DNA from: Cubamyces lactineus
Lineage: Eukaryota > Basidiomycota > Agaricomycetes > Polyporales > Polyporaceae
Assembly (NCBI GenBank): GCA_022376465.1
Contig: JACDTU010000005.1
Coordinates: 1,538,001 to 1,602,000, forward strand
Direction of reading: 5' to 3'
Length of the DNA stretch: 64,000 nt
This document shows positions 45,787-57,770 of this stretch, in pieces. Below the pieces are notes generated by a model. It ran no database searches and was not told the DNA's origin. It saw nothing but the letters and a program-made list of their open reading frames with translations. The position numbers and the translations under genes are program-made. Positions within the stretch are counted from its first letter, which is position 1; each line of letters opens with the position of its first letter.

Positions 45787-48505
45787 TCAAGACATCTCGA
45801 TTAGCCTTCTCGCCTCTGCTGCTCTCTGCTTGAACTCCTCTATCCTCCTCTCCACGTCCGCCTGGAACTGGGCATACTGCAGCTCGGTCTCCCTCCTGAT
45901 GTACTGCTCCAAGGTCATCTCCCCTTCCTCTTCGGTGAGGTTCGTTAGGGCCCGGATAGGGAATTGGGCGAGGAGCGGGTGATACGTTTGTGGTGTGGTC
46001 GCTGCAGCTTGCTGAGGACTTGGCGCACGGACGTCGCCTTCATGCTCAGGATCCAGACGGGTTGGATGGGCCGGAGAAACCTGCGCGGAGCGATGAACAG
46101 CGGAGGCAGGGGTCCCAGGAGGCTCCTGCTTGGTCATAGCGAAGGGACTGGGAGAACGAGCAATCTTGGGTCGGGCGGGACTCGTAGGCGAGGCTTGTTG
46201 CATGTCGACATCTTCCGGTTCTTGGTGAGAACGCACTGTCGTTGGTGGAAGGACGACTTCCACTTGAAGCTTTCTCCCCGATGCTTTGCTCGCGGGCTTC
46301 TTCAAGGTACCCGATGAGGTTGGCGCATGAGTCGCCTTCGGTGGACGCAATGCTTCTTGGGATTCCGCTTCCTCGCCGTCAGAGTCAATCTCGATGACTT
46401 TGAGAGACTCTTTGGTCGCAACCCTCTGTGGAGGGGCTTTGACTGGTGGGCGTGATGACGAGGCACGAGAAGAAGGGGCCGAGCTCTGATGAGCTGCACC
46501 GTTCGATGGAGGGGTTGGCCGTTTGACAACATCGGTGCCATCAGGATGAGGAGCAGAGCGAGAGCCATTCGCTACGTTCAGGTTAGCGTTGCTGGGAGGA
46601 TGTACTGGCACCGAGGAAGCCATTGTGTCAACGTCCATCCGATCTGGGTCGATGGGAGGCTCCGCTGTTGCGTAACCAGCGTCGTCTGATAGGGACGGGG
46701 TACGTCTTGATGAAACTCTTGCCGGCTGCGAAGAAGCGACATGGTCACTATGGATAGGATGATTGGTGGGCTCGGCGTCTTCGTCGAGGCCAGTGTCCTC
46801 AGGTTCGGGTTTGATCTTAGCGCGAGAGGTAGCGGCATGTTTGCCCTTAACCTTTGGAGGTGGCACAGGAACGTCTTCCTCGTCTTCAGCCACGGTCGGG
46901 GCAACCTTCTGCTTACCCTTCTTCTTGAGCAAAGGAGCCGGAGGCGGGATGCGTTCCTCTTCCTCCTGTTTGACTTTCGCCTTAGACCCGGATTTGGTCC
47001 TTGTGTGCGTCGGCTTAGTAGGAGCATCTGCCTCAGTGTCCAGGTTCGCTTTCGACCGAGTCCTCGTATGGGATTTCTTCGTAGCAGGAGGTGGCGGGAC
47101 CGCGTCTAAGTCTGAGTCTGCCGCGTCTTCTGTCGCCTCAGCCTCTTCCACTTTCTTCGTCCGCCCTTTAGTGCCTGGTTTCGTCGACGCTGTAGTCTTG
47201 GGTGGTCGACCGCGCTTACGCTTCTCCTTCGCCGGCTCCTCCTGCTCTTCGTCCTGCACCTGCATCACTACGTCTTCGTCAGGATGCGTGTGACCCAGTT
47301 CTTCTTCGTCCTCTTCCTCAGCAATCGCAGACACACGGGCCTTCGCGCGCGCGCCTGCCTTCCGCAACGACTTTGACGCCCGCTTCCCCGTCTCACTCTC
47401 GCTCCCTACATCCGTGTCCTCTACCTCTGAACTGACCGTTAGCCTACTGGCAGGAGTCTTTCCACCAGTGCTCGTCCCACGCGTAGAACGACGCGACGAC
47501 GGCGTCTTCGTCGGAGCGGACGACGCCCTCGATGAGCGAGATTTGCTTGCTCGTGGGTTGGATGCTCTTGAGGGAGCTGTTCCGGAGAAGGTAGCTGCAG
47601 CTAGTTCATCGTCTGACACCCCCAAGGCCTCTTCGTCTGTGTTCTTCAGCACTTGTGAAGCGGAGCGAGACGGTGCCTTCGTAGTGGTCTTGGATGGTCG
47701 TTTGGCAGTAGATTTGTTTGAGGAGCTATCCGTATATGCTTTGAGGAAAGCGCACGACGTCTTGTGCTTCTTGTCCCGTTTGAGGTGCTCTTGACTGGTC
47801 GGACGTTAACAAGATCACACCGTGAAAAATTCGTTCGTACATACTACGGATCGTCGTCTTCGTCCCATCCTCCCAAAGACAAATTGCAGTATAAGCAGAT
47901 GGCGGTATCATCGCCCGGCTCGGACGCATTCCAAACGAAGCCAGCTTTAGCAAGCTGACAGACATTAGCTCGTACATGACGTCAACGCGGATGATACACT
48001 CACTGCTCTGGAGTTCGCGCCATGGCCTTTGACGCTATCATGCGGCCATTCAGCCTTAGCGAATGTGTCTAATCGAGCCTTCTCCATGGTCTTGCTGGTC
48101 GGGTGACGCGCAGGATCGGAAAAGTCGTAACTAGATAGAACGTTGGCGGACCCTGACGCGTGAATTCGTACGTAGCGCGTACCTCCCATTATCCTGAGGT
48201 TTCTGACATCGTACAACGGCCCACGCGCACTTGTCACCGCACTTCTCGTAATGGACTTCAAAAGGATCATCCTCAGGCTCCCAGTTACACAAGTTCTTCT
48301 TGCACATGAAGCAAGTAACATTATCTGGTTCTTCGGGGCCAGGGGTGAAGTAGAAGCCCGCTTCAGCCAGGCTGTTTGGAGTGGCTTTCCATGTGGGAGG
48401 ATGTGGCCACCGGTAGGCGGCGGAGGTTTGCTTGCTTGAGGACGCTTTCGCGCGCTTCGGCTTTGAGGGAGTAAAAGAGTCTAAGCGGGCTCGAAAATAC
48501 TCCAT
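45787..48505 (-). CDS. BIR1: BIR1/survivin-type BIR-domain protein (chromosomal passenger complex)
   Basis: Predicted 855-aa protein from four exons: 48505-48183, 48130-48004, 47954-47845 and 47794-45787. Two BIR zinc-binding domains sit at the N terminus: the first with CFMCKKNLCNWEPEDDPFEVHYEKCGDKC, written here as CFMC, WEPEDDPFEVHYEKC; the second with ICLYCNLSLGGWDEDDDP, EHLKRDKKHKTSC. A long basic/acidic disordered region follows, with an AT-hook-like KRKRGRPPK. The last 50 residues (EGEMTLEQYIRRETELQYAQ onward) form a predicted coiled helix typical of fungal Bir1 C termini. Bir1/Cut17 recruits Aurora kinase and INCENP to centromeres in mitosis. Size and two-BIR layout fit fungal Bir1 rather than short animal survivin. 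Confidence 0.9.
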
Positions 48506-48814
48506 GCTGGCTGTCGACGACGAGTACGGAGAAGAGGAGGACGGAGAGCACGTTCAACGTCAAGCGCTCGCTTCAAGCTTGTAATGTCGCGCCTGTGACA
48601 TTCGTCTCGTCACGGATCACAATGTGACCGACGCGATTCATGAACGGCTTAGCGCCCGTCAATAGCAGTCGCGATCGCGGGGCAAGTCCTCCCGTCAAGC
48701 CTTCCGTGGCCACCATAATTGTGGCTTACGCGCTGTGTCTCTCTACTCTCCTCTGTGGACCCGTCCGACCTTTGCTACTATCCTCTTTCTATCTAAAAAC
48801 TTCTCCAGCTTGCC
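48506..48814. promoter_or_regulatory. Bidirectional promoter between BIR1 and WAPL
   Basis: The two start codons are 309 bp apart and the genes diverge. The segment contains ACGCGA (48631-48636), a CGCGATCGCG palindrome near 48670 and ACGCGC near 48729. These resemble the ACGCG core of the MluI cell-cycle box bound by MBF in yeasts. No TATA box is visible on either side. Shared cell-cycle control is inference. Confidence 0.55.
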
Positions 48815-51800
48815 ATGCAGCGAACCTACAGCCGCAAGAGAAACCAGCGTCGTTCGTTTCCTCCGGAAAATGTCTCGGAGGATTCAGATGAGGTCGCTAC
48901 CCCCGGGGAGAGCACTCCGTCAAGACCGCGAAAACGACAGAAGGTAGAAGTGGAGGTTGTGATACGGACGCCTACCAAGAGCGGACATTCGCATGAAGTG
49001 ATCCGCAACGTTAGCGGTATGTGCACTGATTCCCTCTAATGCACCAGGCTCTCATCTGCGTACCATTTACATTTTAGATGATGCCCCCACCGCACCCTTA
49101 TCCGCGGCATCCAAGTCTTACACGCGGCTTAGCACTCCTTCAGAGGATAATTCCTCGCACAAAGTGACCCCTCCACCCCGGAGCCGTCTGGCCCGTTCAA
49201 CTACTACACCCCTTGTCGAGGGAAGCCCCCAGTCCTCCTCGCGTACAAGCGCGAGAGATCTCTCCCATATATTCTCCTCCGCGACGGAAACTGCAGATTC
49301 CGGTCCTTCTCGTCCACTCTCCAAGGCCCAGACTGGCGTTGCACGGCGCATGTTGGCCCGATCTCGAACTGAGAGCAGTATCATCAGTATCAACAGCACA
49401 AGTGAATCGGGGTCCGGCAATGCCGAAGAGGCGTCTGCGCTTGCTACGCCACGAAAGCTACGAACGTTTCACTCGGACAACCAGCTCGAATCGCCTTCGG
49501 AGCGCCCACCAACACCTTCGCCCTCGAGGCCGCGACTTGTGGACGATGTGTCGTCACCACCCCTTCGTCCATCTATCGTCAGCACAAGCACGAACGTCCG
49601 CACATATGCCGGCAAATCTCGGTCATTTCTTGTCGCTCTTCCTCAGTCTCAGGCTGGCAACTTCGGACTAGAGTCCCACTCAGCGGCACTCATAGATGAC
49701 AACGGAACGATTCATGGAGAGAGCCAGGAGGACGATTTTGACATGCGGGAATCGTATACTGAGCTACGAGAGCGTTGGGGAGTTGACGCTTCAGAGGACG
49801 ATCCCCGGCCATTATCCCCTGTCCGCGCTTCGCCATCTCCGAAGGGAAAGGGAAAGAAGAGGAAGGGGCTCCGGGAAGAGGCCCCAGCTAAAGTTCTCCC
49901 CTATGGCATGATGAACGACCTCAAGAGCATTACAGAGCTCAGAAGCAAGGGAGAGAGTAGGAGATTCTGGGATGAAGTAGGATACTTGTTCGAGGGCCTC
50001 GACGCTAACGGCGCTCTCGGTGTCAGACGGGGCAGGTAGGCCTAGGATTAATACGCTCCGAAACAGAATGTTGATAGGGTTTCTAGTGCATTGGAAATCG
50101 TCACCAAGTTGTGTGACGTCGAATTTGCCCGGAGGGCGAAGACGACGGATTTCCTTGGACGTGCATGGGAGGTTCTGAGAGAGGCTGGTGCCGGAGATGG
50201 AGACAAGGTTTGTGCTAAATGATCTGGCTAAACGCCTCAACGCTGAGCTAGGTTGTAGGTTCTGGATTCTATCTTGGCCTTCTATGCAGCCCTTGTTGCA
50301 CGAGATCTGGCAGACCTATTGGACTTAGTCTCCAAATCTGACTTCGCTCCTACCCTCCATCGCATGTTGGCTTCACTCGAGCGTACCAATGATCCTCTCT
50401 GGCTTATATCGTCTAATGCCGGCAGCGCAGAACTCAAAGCTGCGGGTATTTCCAAAGCCGAGGTTACACAGGTATGTCAACATGGTTACGCATCTTTGAC
50501 CTTTGTCTTATCCCGCTCCTAGTTGAGTAGCCTTCAACGCCTCGTGCGCAAGAAATCCGGCCTTTTTGAAGAATGCGACATGGTGAGCGAGGGTCGACCT
50601 GTCTTTCCCCAACGCTCATGGACCATCTTGTTGCACAGATTTCTAGCCGTCTGCTAGTATCACACGCCCTCGCCGTCATCTCTCCGTCAGCACACACAGT
50701 ATCACATCTCCCCGCCTTGCTCCACAGCCTGCATGCGGAGCTCCACCCCTTACCATCCCGCGTGCACGCGTATACCTCAGGGCTCTCTTTGTTCCCTCCT
50801 CAGGGGCCCTCGTCTTACATGGATACCCCTTCGTTGCTTCATCTAGACAACTGCTTGCGCCTGCTTGACTCGTACCTTATAGGGTCCTGGTCCATCCATT
50901 CTGAGGATATCTCAGCCCTGCCAGCCAACCTGGATGAACTCCGCGATCAGGAAAACGTTAAAGCGCTGGTCGCCTTGTGCATCAGTTGTACGATAATCCA
51001 ACTGGACAAAGACCTAGAGGACTATCGGCCAGTCGGTATGTGACGCTCACACTCCAATCCTACCGCGGACTCACTAGAGAACTACTCTAGCTGGGAAATG
51101 TATTGAAACTGCGCTCCGCGTCCTCATCAATCTCACGCATGACGACGTGCCGTGGTGCCAGGCGGTCCTTGATGAAGATCTCTCCATATCCGCCATCATG
51201 CACCTCATCGTCATGGCACAGCGTCAGCGCCGATTGCTCGAGAAACAGCTTGACGCGGATGAGGCAGACGAAGACGCGGGCGACGACGCATCGCCTTGGC
51301 TCGATCGCATGTGTCTTGCGCTTGGGTTATTAACAAACCTCGTCCAAGCAGTGCCAGACGCGAGAGCTGCGATTGGCGATGCCCGTAAGCGTCTGGCTCG
51401 CTCGTTGCGCTCCACATGAATCGCTGACCAGAGTACATAGGGCTTGACTTCGATTGTCCAGGCAAACGCGGGTGTATCCGCGGCTGCCGCTGTCCTAGGC
51501 GTATCAGCGCACTCCACTGTTTGGCACAAGTATACGCCCAACACCTCGACTCAGCGAGTGAGCTGGACGTGGTAGTGCGCGGGCACATGGCCATATTGTT
51601 TGGCCTCCTGATGGACCGGGCACCAGGGAACCAGCAAGTCCTCCTAGAGGCGCTTCCAGGGCCATCCGACCGCGAGAAACTCGGCGTGTTGCTCCAACAT
51701 GCACAAGACTTCACGGTGTTCTACGTCGCATTGACACGCAAGATGGCGCAAGCACGGAATCGTGACCATGACGACAACTCAGACGCAGAGGAGGTCGAGG

Positions 51801-51910
51801 CGGGCTCTGGGGATCTGCCAGCTACCAGGGTGTTGAGGGACTCCAAAGGCGAAGCGGTTGCGAGGAGTGTAATTGCCTTTTTGCGGCGACTGAGAGACCA
51901 AGGGGGCTGA
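48815..51910 (+). CDS. WAPL/Rad61-family cohesin release factor
   Basis: Predicted 904-aa nuclear protein from eight exons (48815-49016, 49078-50035, 50087-50207, 50259-50471, 50523-50582, 50639-51035, 51091-51384, 51441-51910). The first 340 residues are Ser/Thr/Pro/Arg-rich and disordered, starting MQRTYSRKRNQRRSFPP, as in many WAPL proteins. The conserved helical WAPL domain starts near residue 370: GLDANGALGVRRGSALEIV, TKLCDVEFARRAK, DFLGRAWEVLREAGAGDGD, then VLINLTHDDVPWC, DRMCLALGLLTNLVQ and GHMAILFGLLM. WAPL with Pds5 opens the cohesin ring and removes it from chromosomes. A Cys-rich DCPGKRGCIRGCRC insert near residue 755 is unusual. Confidence 0.88.
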
Positions 51911-52307
51911 GCGATCTCTGGCACAATACATTGATCTCCATACTATCACATAGCTCACTGACTTTGACTGCGGATCGTTGTAGCAAGGTGCAACGCTGAG
52001 GGGGCCTTGGTAGTCGAGATTCAACCCTAGTCCTTGCCTTACTTCTGATCTAGTACCCAAAAGAGCGTACGCGTTCCTGACTAAGCGATGTTCATGTGAC
52101 CGCGTCGCGACGCGTTCAGGAGGTTCAACTTGATGCTGCACGGCAATTCGCGGAATGCGGAACCAACTCCAACCTTTCACGTTCCCGTCACAAGTCACCG
52201 TCGCTTGGCCCTCTTTCTCTTTCTCCTCCTTCTCCTCAACATCCAACTCCTCTCTCCCGGCAACCACGACAACGACAACATCAACGACAACGACGACGCT
52301 CGACACC
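51911..52307. other. Intergenic region and 5' leader of the RING-RRM gene
   Basis: No gene was recognised. The last 50 bp before the ATG at 52308 are an imperfect AAC/GAC microsatellite, probably in the 5' UTR. Confidence 0.4.
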
Positions 52308-55012
52308 ATGGCAAAGCAGTCTCTTATACCCGCCTCGGCGCCAACCTCCCCCGTCGTCCACCGCAATAAGCAAAACCACCATCCGTCAACACCGCAACGA
52401 CCTCTTCATCACTCTGCGAGCGCACGGCATTATACCTCTCCTTTCACTCCCGCAACCACTCTCTCTACCCCATACACTCCTCTTAGCCTCCGATCTTTCT
52501 CTTCGACCGTCTCCAGCATCGCGACACCAGCGTCGGCAGCCCCCCCTCCTCGGCGTCGGGGCGCCAGCCTTTCGCTTTCGCCTCCTGCGGTACCCACACA
52601 AAACTCCCAGAACCGTAGTCTTGCCGACATTGCTCAGAACTGGCGTACAAGAGCAAATGAAAATGGTATCAAGGTGTCTCCCAGCGATGTGTCCAAGTAT
52701 CAATGTGGGTATATGCGCACCAGTCTACCCGTGTAATAGGCTATATGCGATGCGTCACCATGTTGCTGATGTACTCCCTCGATACAGTAGACGACAGCAG
52801 CATCTGCGATATGAGCAGCGCCTCGATAGACGAATGTACGAGATCTTGTACTTCGTGTCGTGTGCAGGCGTCTAACCGGGTCCTCAGCGCTACTCCCCGC
52901 GCCCTTCTTGTCCAACCAGCGTCGTGCTCGAGCTTTATCGCAGGCGTATGCACCCCTCATTCCTGTTGCAGAGAATGCCTTGGCCACACCCAACCGTTCG
53001 ATTCAGTCAATTGGTATGATGAACACGCCACCACCGCAACCCGGATACCGACTCCGTGGAAGTGTTACTGACCCGGCCCACACTCGTCGTCGCCCTACAT
53101 TCGAACAAGTGAGTCCTTGATGTCCTCATGACCTCCGCGATATTCACTGAATACTTGTCGAAGACGTCTGAGCTGTACGACATAGATGAAGACGATTATG
53201 CACCCTACTCTCAAGTCTTCTCTCCTCCTATTCACTCCCAGACGCTTCCTCTTGCCTTCAATGATCCATTCAACACGTCCAATCTATCGGTCTCGGCTAT
53301 TGCCAACATGTCGGAACCTGTTCAGCTCTACGAAACACCCCAATATTTCCCGCCGCCTCCCCGTAAGGCTCCTGTGACGCCCACTACTTGTTCTGTCTGT
53401 GGGCTTGCGAAGAGTTCATTGGCAATCCTCAAACCATGCTCGCATCCTCTTTGTTCTGCCTGCCTCACTAGTGCGCTCAACATCGTAGGAGAAAAGGACA
53501 TGGAGTGCGCTATGTGCCATGCGAAAGTAGACGACTTCACCCTTTCCAAGGCCTCCTTCGACGGTGGTGCCTCCACCAACTCAGAGTCTAAACTTCAGCG
53601 CATCATCGAGGAGTATAGTGAGATCGAGGATTTCGACAGTGGCATAGGTCTGCTCCCCAGCGCGTTCAGTGGGCCAAAGAGCGACGACATTGGGTTATTT
53701 GATGACGACGACGAGTTCATGGGCCATGCACAGGGTGCCTCGACTCCCGTCAAAGCCGTGCGTTCCCCTAGGGCCATGGGTAACAACTCCGAACGGGTTG
53801 TCTTGCGCATTGACAACGTCCCATGGGTATGTACATTGTTTGTCATGATAAGGACACAACTGACTTGCTGTCCAATGATCTCAGGATATCACGCCACCTG
53901 CTATCGCAAGGTGGCTGAAATACCCTGTAGAACGCGTCCACGTGCTACTCGATCGTAAGGGCAAGACCTTGAGTCATGCCTTCGTGGAAATGGTCAACGA
54001 GGATGCCGCCAAGGCTGCCCTGCGTTGCTCCCAGAACGCTGTGCTTGGCAAGGGCAAGAGAGCTCGTGGCGTGACTGTGACTCGGAGCAGCCAAGAGGAA
54101 CTGATGCGGGCTGTGAGCTTGCACTTCGTTGATGTTCACGCTGGATGCTGATGTCTCTCTAAGCTCTTCCCATCCTGGCAAGGTACCTTCGATGGCTCGC
54201 GTCCCTCCCTTGCAGGTCTGAGCAATGAGAATGTAATTTCGACGCTCCAACGTGGTCTCTTGTCCGAGACAGAATTGAACGCCCTCTTGCATCTCATCAA
54301 GTCCCCGGATGTAAGAGACTACTTATGTTTGCTGACACCAATGCTGATGGTTCCCTCAGAGCCATTTCCTCAAGGTCCCTTCTCTGCCATTTTACTCTCT
54401 GATCAGTATTCTGTCGAAGTTCCCTGCGGACGATGACAGTCGTGTGTTTTGGTCCGGCAACCTACGAGATTCCCTATATGGTATGTTCCCTTCCAGGAAG
54501 CTCCCCCTACTTCTACTGATTGACTTTTACACTGTAAGATATCACACACAGTGCGTATAGGATATCCGTCTCGTCAGGAATCTAGCTAACACGCTTCTAG
54601 CTGCTGTTCAGATTTTGATGACACGAATCGAAGAAAACCCTCTTTCCGACTGGGCCAATCTGGCAACCCAAATCGTCCGTGCGGCTCTAGATTGTCAAGG
54701 TATGTGTGCGCTCTCTCTTCGTTTACGCCGCTGTCACTTATAGTCTGCCTAGCATTCACTCCCGAGCAGATGAGCAGGCTCTCTGACATCTTGGAGGCCG
54801 CACTGCCTCGTTCGACGTCTTCTCCCCCTCCCAGTCGCTCGCCGCGGCCAAAGAGCTCTGCCTCGAGCAGTCGGCATTCGAGCTACAGTGGACGCATGTC
54901 TCATTCTCCGGCGAGCCTGCAGGGCGACGCCGTTGGCAACCTAGCCAAAGAATTCGGTGTCGACCCGCTGGTTGTTGAAGCTTTGGCCCAGCGACTCGCC
55001 GCGATCCAGTGA
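52308..55012 (+). CDS. RING-finger plus RRM protein, conserved, function unknown
   Basis: Predicted 731-aa protein from ten exons totalling 2196 nt: 52308-52704, 52788-52835, 52888-53108, 53164-53826, 53885-54112, 54164-54310, 54360-54480, 54539-54550, 54601-54699 and 54753-55012. The N-terminal 220 residues are Ser/Pro-rich. A RING-like zinc finger follows: CSVCG, CSHPLCSACL, CAMC. An RRM follows near residue 430: RVVLRIDNVPWDITPPAIAR, VHVLLDRKGKTLSHAFVEM, AAKAAL and GRARGV-like basic end. The C-terminal third is helical with a Ser-rich tail. A RING fused to an RRM suggests an RNA-linked ubiquitin ligase, but that is inference. Exon 8 is only 12 nt (DITHT junction). No yeast orthologue comes to mind with certainty. 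Confidence 0.85.
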
Positions 55013-55852
55013 AAACCCACCCTCACGACCTCCTATGACCATAGCCAATTCGATCATGTTACGGCAACCTCTCTATTACACGGACCCTCGCACGCTTCTG
55101 TGTCCATAATGTCCTTTACGATGAGTCATCCAGCCCGGACTTTTCTACCGTCTTCCTCATTCACCTGGTCGTCGCTATGTTGATCGTAACGCGCATTCTT
55201 AGACCTCGTATACATTCCGTCGGTCCGTTATTTGCTATGTGTCGCATGTCGCATTTTCGGTGTTTTGTGTGTTATCGTGTTCTGTTATTCGTTGCATGGT
55301 TCTCGTCATAAGCCCATAAGCCCCCGTATGTGTATGTATCCCTCTCCTCATCGCTGTATCGATGTAAAGGCTCTTAAGAATGCCACGTCGTTTGGTTCGT
55401 CTACAGCACCAGCGGAGTGGTTACCCTGTGTGGCCGCGAGGCAGGTACTCCTCTAAATCTGCATGGGAACGTTTCTGCCACGAGCCTCACAAGGTCCGCA
55501 ATGCAGCATGAACGTGATCATCCCGCGAAGAGAAGGTAGGTGTTATGACCTCTGGTACTCGGTCGCTCAGTAAGCTGACTGGCCCGGCCGCACCAGGTTC
55601 GCAGCTGCCCTCATGTTCCCCAACGATGACCGCGTTGGAAACCAGGTCAAGTGCCGTTCATCGGCTCCGCGTACGCAATACGGCATTGATTCCCAAGCGT
55701 GAACGGCGGTTTTCCTGTTCTGAATCGTCTGCCCGACGCAATGGATGCGCCCTACCGTTCGAAAGACTTCCAGGTGACGCCCAATGGGACGTGCTGGCGT
55801 ATAAAGCGGCAGACGGTTTGAGGCGAACATTCCTACCTGTGGGGCTTTCAGG
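55013..55852. other. Intergenic region, promoter of the yellow-like gene
   Basis: No gene was recognised. The TATA-like element at its right end is listed separately. Confidence 0.4.
55800..55806 (+). promoter_or_regulatory. TATA box of the yellow/MRJP-like gene
   Basis: TATAAAG lies 53 bp before the ATG at 55853, so the leader must be short. The sequence match is good. Confidence 0.45.
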
Positions 55853-57770
55853 ATGCATCACCTCCTCGCGTTCGCTAGCTTAGCACTGAGCTCCGTGTTC
55901 ACTGCCACCGCTCAGAGTAACCTGAGTGTTTTCGATGTGAGCACCGCTGGGATCAACCATTCCGTTTGTTGTGGGATTGACTCTTGCTAGTTCCCAGAAT
56001 ACCCTCCCCCGTTGACCCCTCCGCCGAACCAGACTATAGCGGATTCTGTTGCAACTCTTCCCGCCGACCAGACGGGCAACAATCCTGCTTTGGCTCACGT
56101 ACGGGTTCACGTCGATACTGGCAAGTTCGGTCCCCCAGTCGAACTCGTACACGCGTACTTCGACTTTTGGCCGACGGTGAGTCTCCTTTTCCGTCTCCCG
56201 TGGAGCTCGCGCTCATGCCATAGTCGTGTACTAGGGCGTTGCTGTAAACAGCGAAGGAAGAATATTCACCTCATTTCCGCGTGGCAATGAGACATTCACC
56301 CTTGCGGAAGTGAATACTGCGACCACAGAAGTGCCCTTCCCTGAGTTCGTCGTATTCATATTTCAGTCTGCGCGGCTCGACTAACTTTGTCCTTAGCCAG
56401 GAAACGAACACGCCTCCCGCTTTTGTGGATCCATCCAATCCCGGAGTTAGCGTCGCTACCGACAAGTTCATCTTGGTCCAGTCAGTGATTGTAGACGGAT
56501 TGGACCGCATCTGGGCTCTCGATGTCGGCCGTCCACGCGTGAACGGATCGACCCTTCTCGCTGCGACCCCAGGCGGTCCGAAGCTCGTCGGGTTCCATCC
56601 TAACGGGACGAGGTTCACCACAATCACATTCCCCACATCAGTTGTCGCTGCCGACTCGTCGCTGAACGACGTCAGGATCGACCTGCGCGGCGATGGCTTC
56701 GCGTATCTCCCTGATAGTTCCCCTCAGCGCCCTGGCGTTGTGGTTGTGAACTTGCGCACGGGCGTATCATGGCGACACCTCGACAACCACCCCTCAGTGA
56801 TCACACAGGTCGATCTGGTCTCTTTCCACAATGGAGGTAAGAAAGACGTGCTCCAGCCTCAGCCATCGAATACTGGGAATTCTGACGTCTAGCGATATAG
56901 TGCCTACTTATGTCCACCCTCCGATTTCGCCCTTCGCGGTGACCTCGTTCAACAGGGTATGTCCGCGCATGATTGCATCTCCTTCCAGACACGCTGACTC
57001 CACGTAGTTTGCGGTGGACGGCGTAGCACTCTCGTCCGGTGAGCAGCGACTGGCTCAATCCGTCGATTTGACCTCACGAGTGTCCTATAGATGGCGCGTT
57101 CTTCTATTACGCACCGCTGTCGGCACGCCGGCTGTTCCGGATCCCCACGTCGTTCTTGAAAGTCCAGCCCTCAGCGACGAACCTTAATGCGATACTGCTT
57201 GCCAACCAAGCGGTGCAAGACCTGGGAGACGTCGGAAGCCATCTGAACGGTTTGGAAAGCGACGATCAAGGGTTTATATATTTGACTGCCCCGGGTAAGC
57301 CGTATCTATCACGCGCTCCCGCTCGCAACCTCACGCGGAGCGCCGCAATGCAGAGCATAACGCGATCAACCGCTTCAACCCCAACACGGGTATGATCGAA
57401 CCATTCGTTCGCAGCCCTTTCATTCAGGCCAGTACCCTCCTGATACACTGCTTGATGGTGCGCTGAACGGAGTCCCACCACAGTGGCCAGATACTCTCGC
57501 AGTCGCATCGCTGAAATCGGGCGGGAACTTTCTGTACTTTACATGCAATCAGTAGGTGTTGGGCAGATCACTTTCGTCTATATTACTTACCAAGCGCTCC
57601 ACAGACTTTGGCTGAGTCCCGATTATCAGAATGGGTAAGCCGCGGCGAGGCCTACTATGCGTGATGCGTGATCAGCATGCTGATGGTTGCGCTACAGGAC
57701 TGACTTGCGTACGAAGCCCTACGCGATGTACAGGGTCCCAATCGAGGGCAAGAAGGCTAACCAGTTGTGA
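55853..57770 (+). CDS. Secreted yellow/major royal jelly-like beta-propeller protein
   Basis: The ATG at 55853 opens a signal peptide (MHHLLAFASLALSSVFTATA). About nine short-intron exons follow to the stop at 57768-57770. Recognisable family segments are LVHAYFDFWPTGVAVNSEGR, IFTSFPRGN, VQSVIVDGLDRIWALDVG, GGPKLVGF, SSLNDVRIDLRGDGFAYL, GVVVVNLRTG, GVALSSDGAFFYYAPLS, and the C-terminal SGGNFLYFTCNQLWLSPDYQNG with AMYRVPIEG. These mark the yellow/major royal jelly protein six-bladed propeller, common in fungi as secreted proteins of unknown activity. I did not check every splice junction; those near 56890-57100 and 57295-57480 are approximate. Confidence 0.85.
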
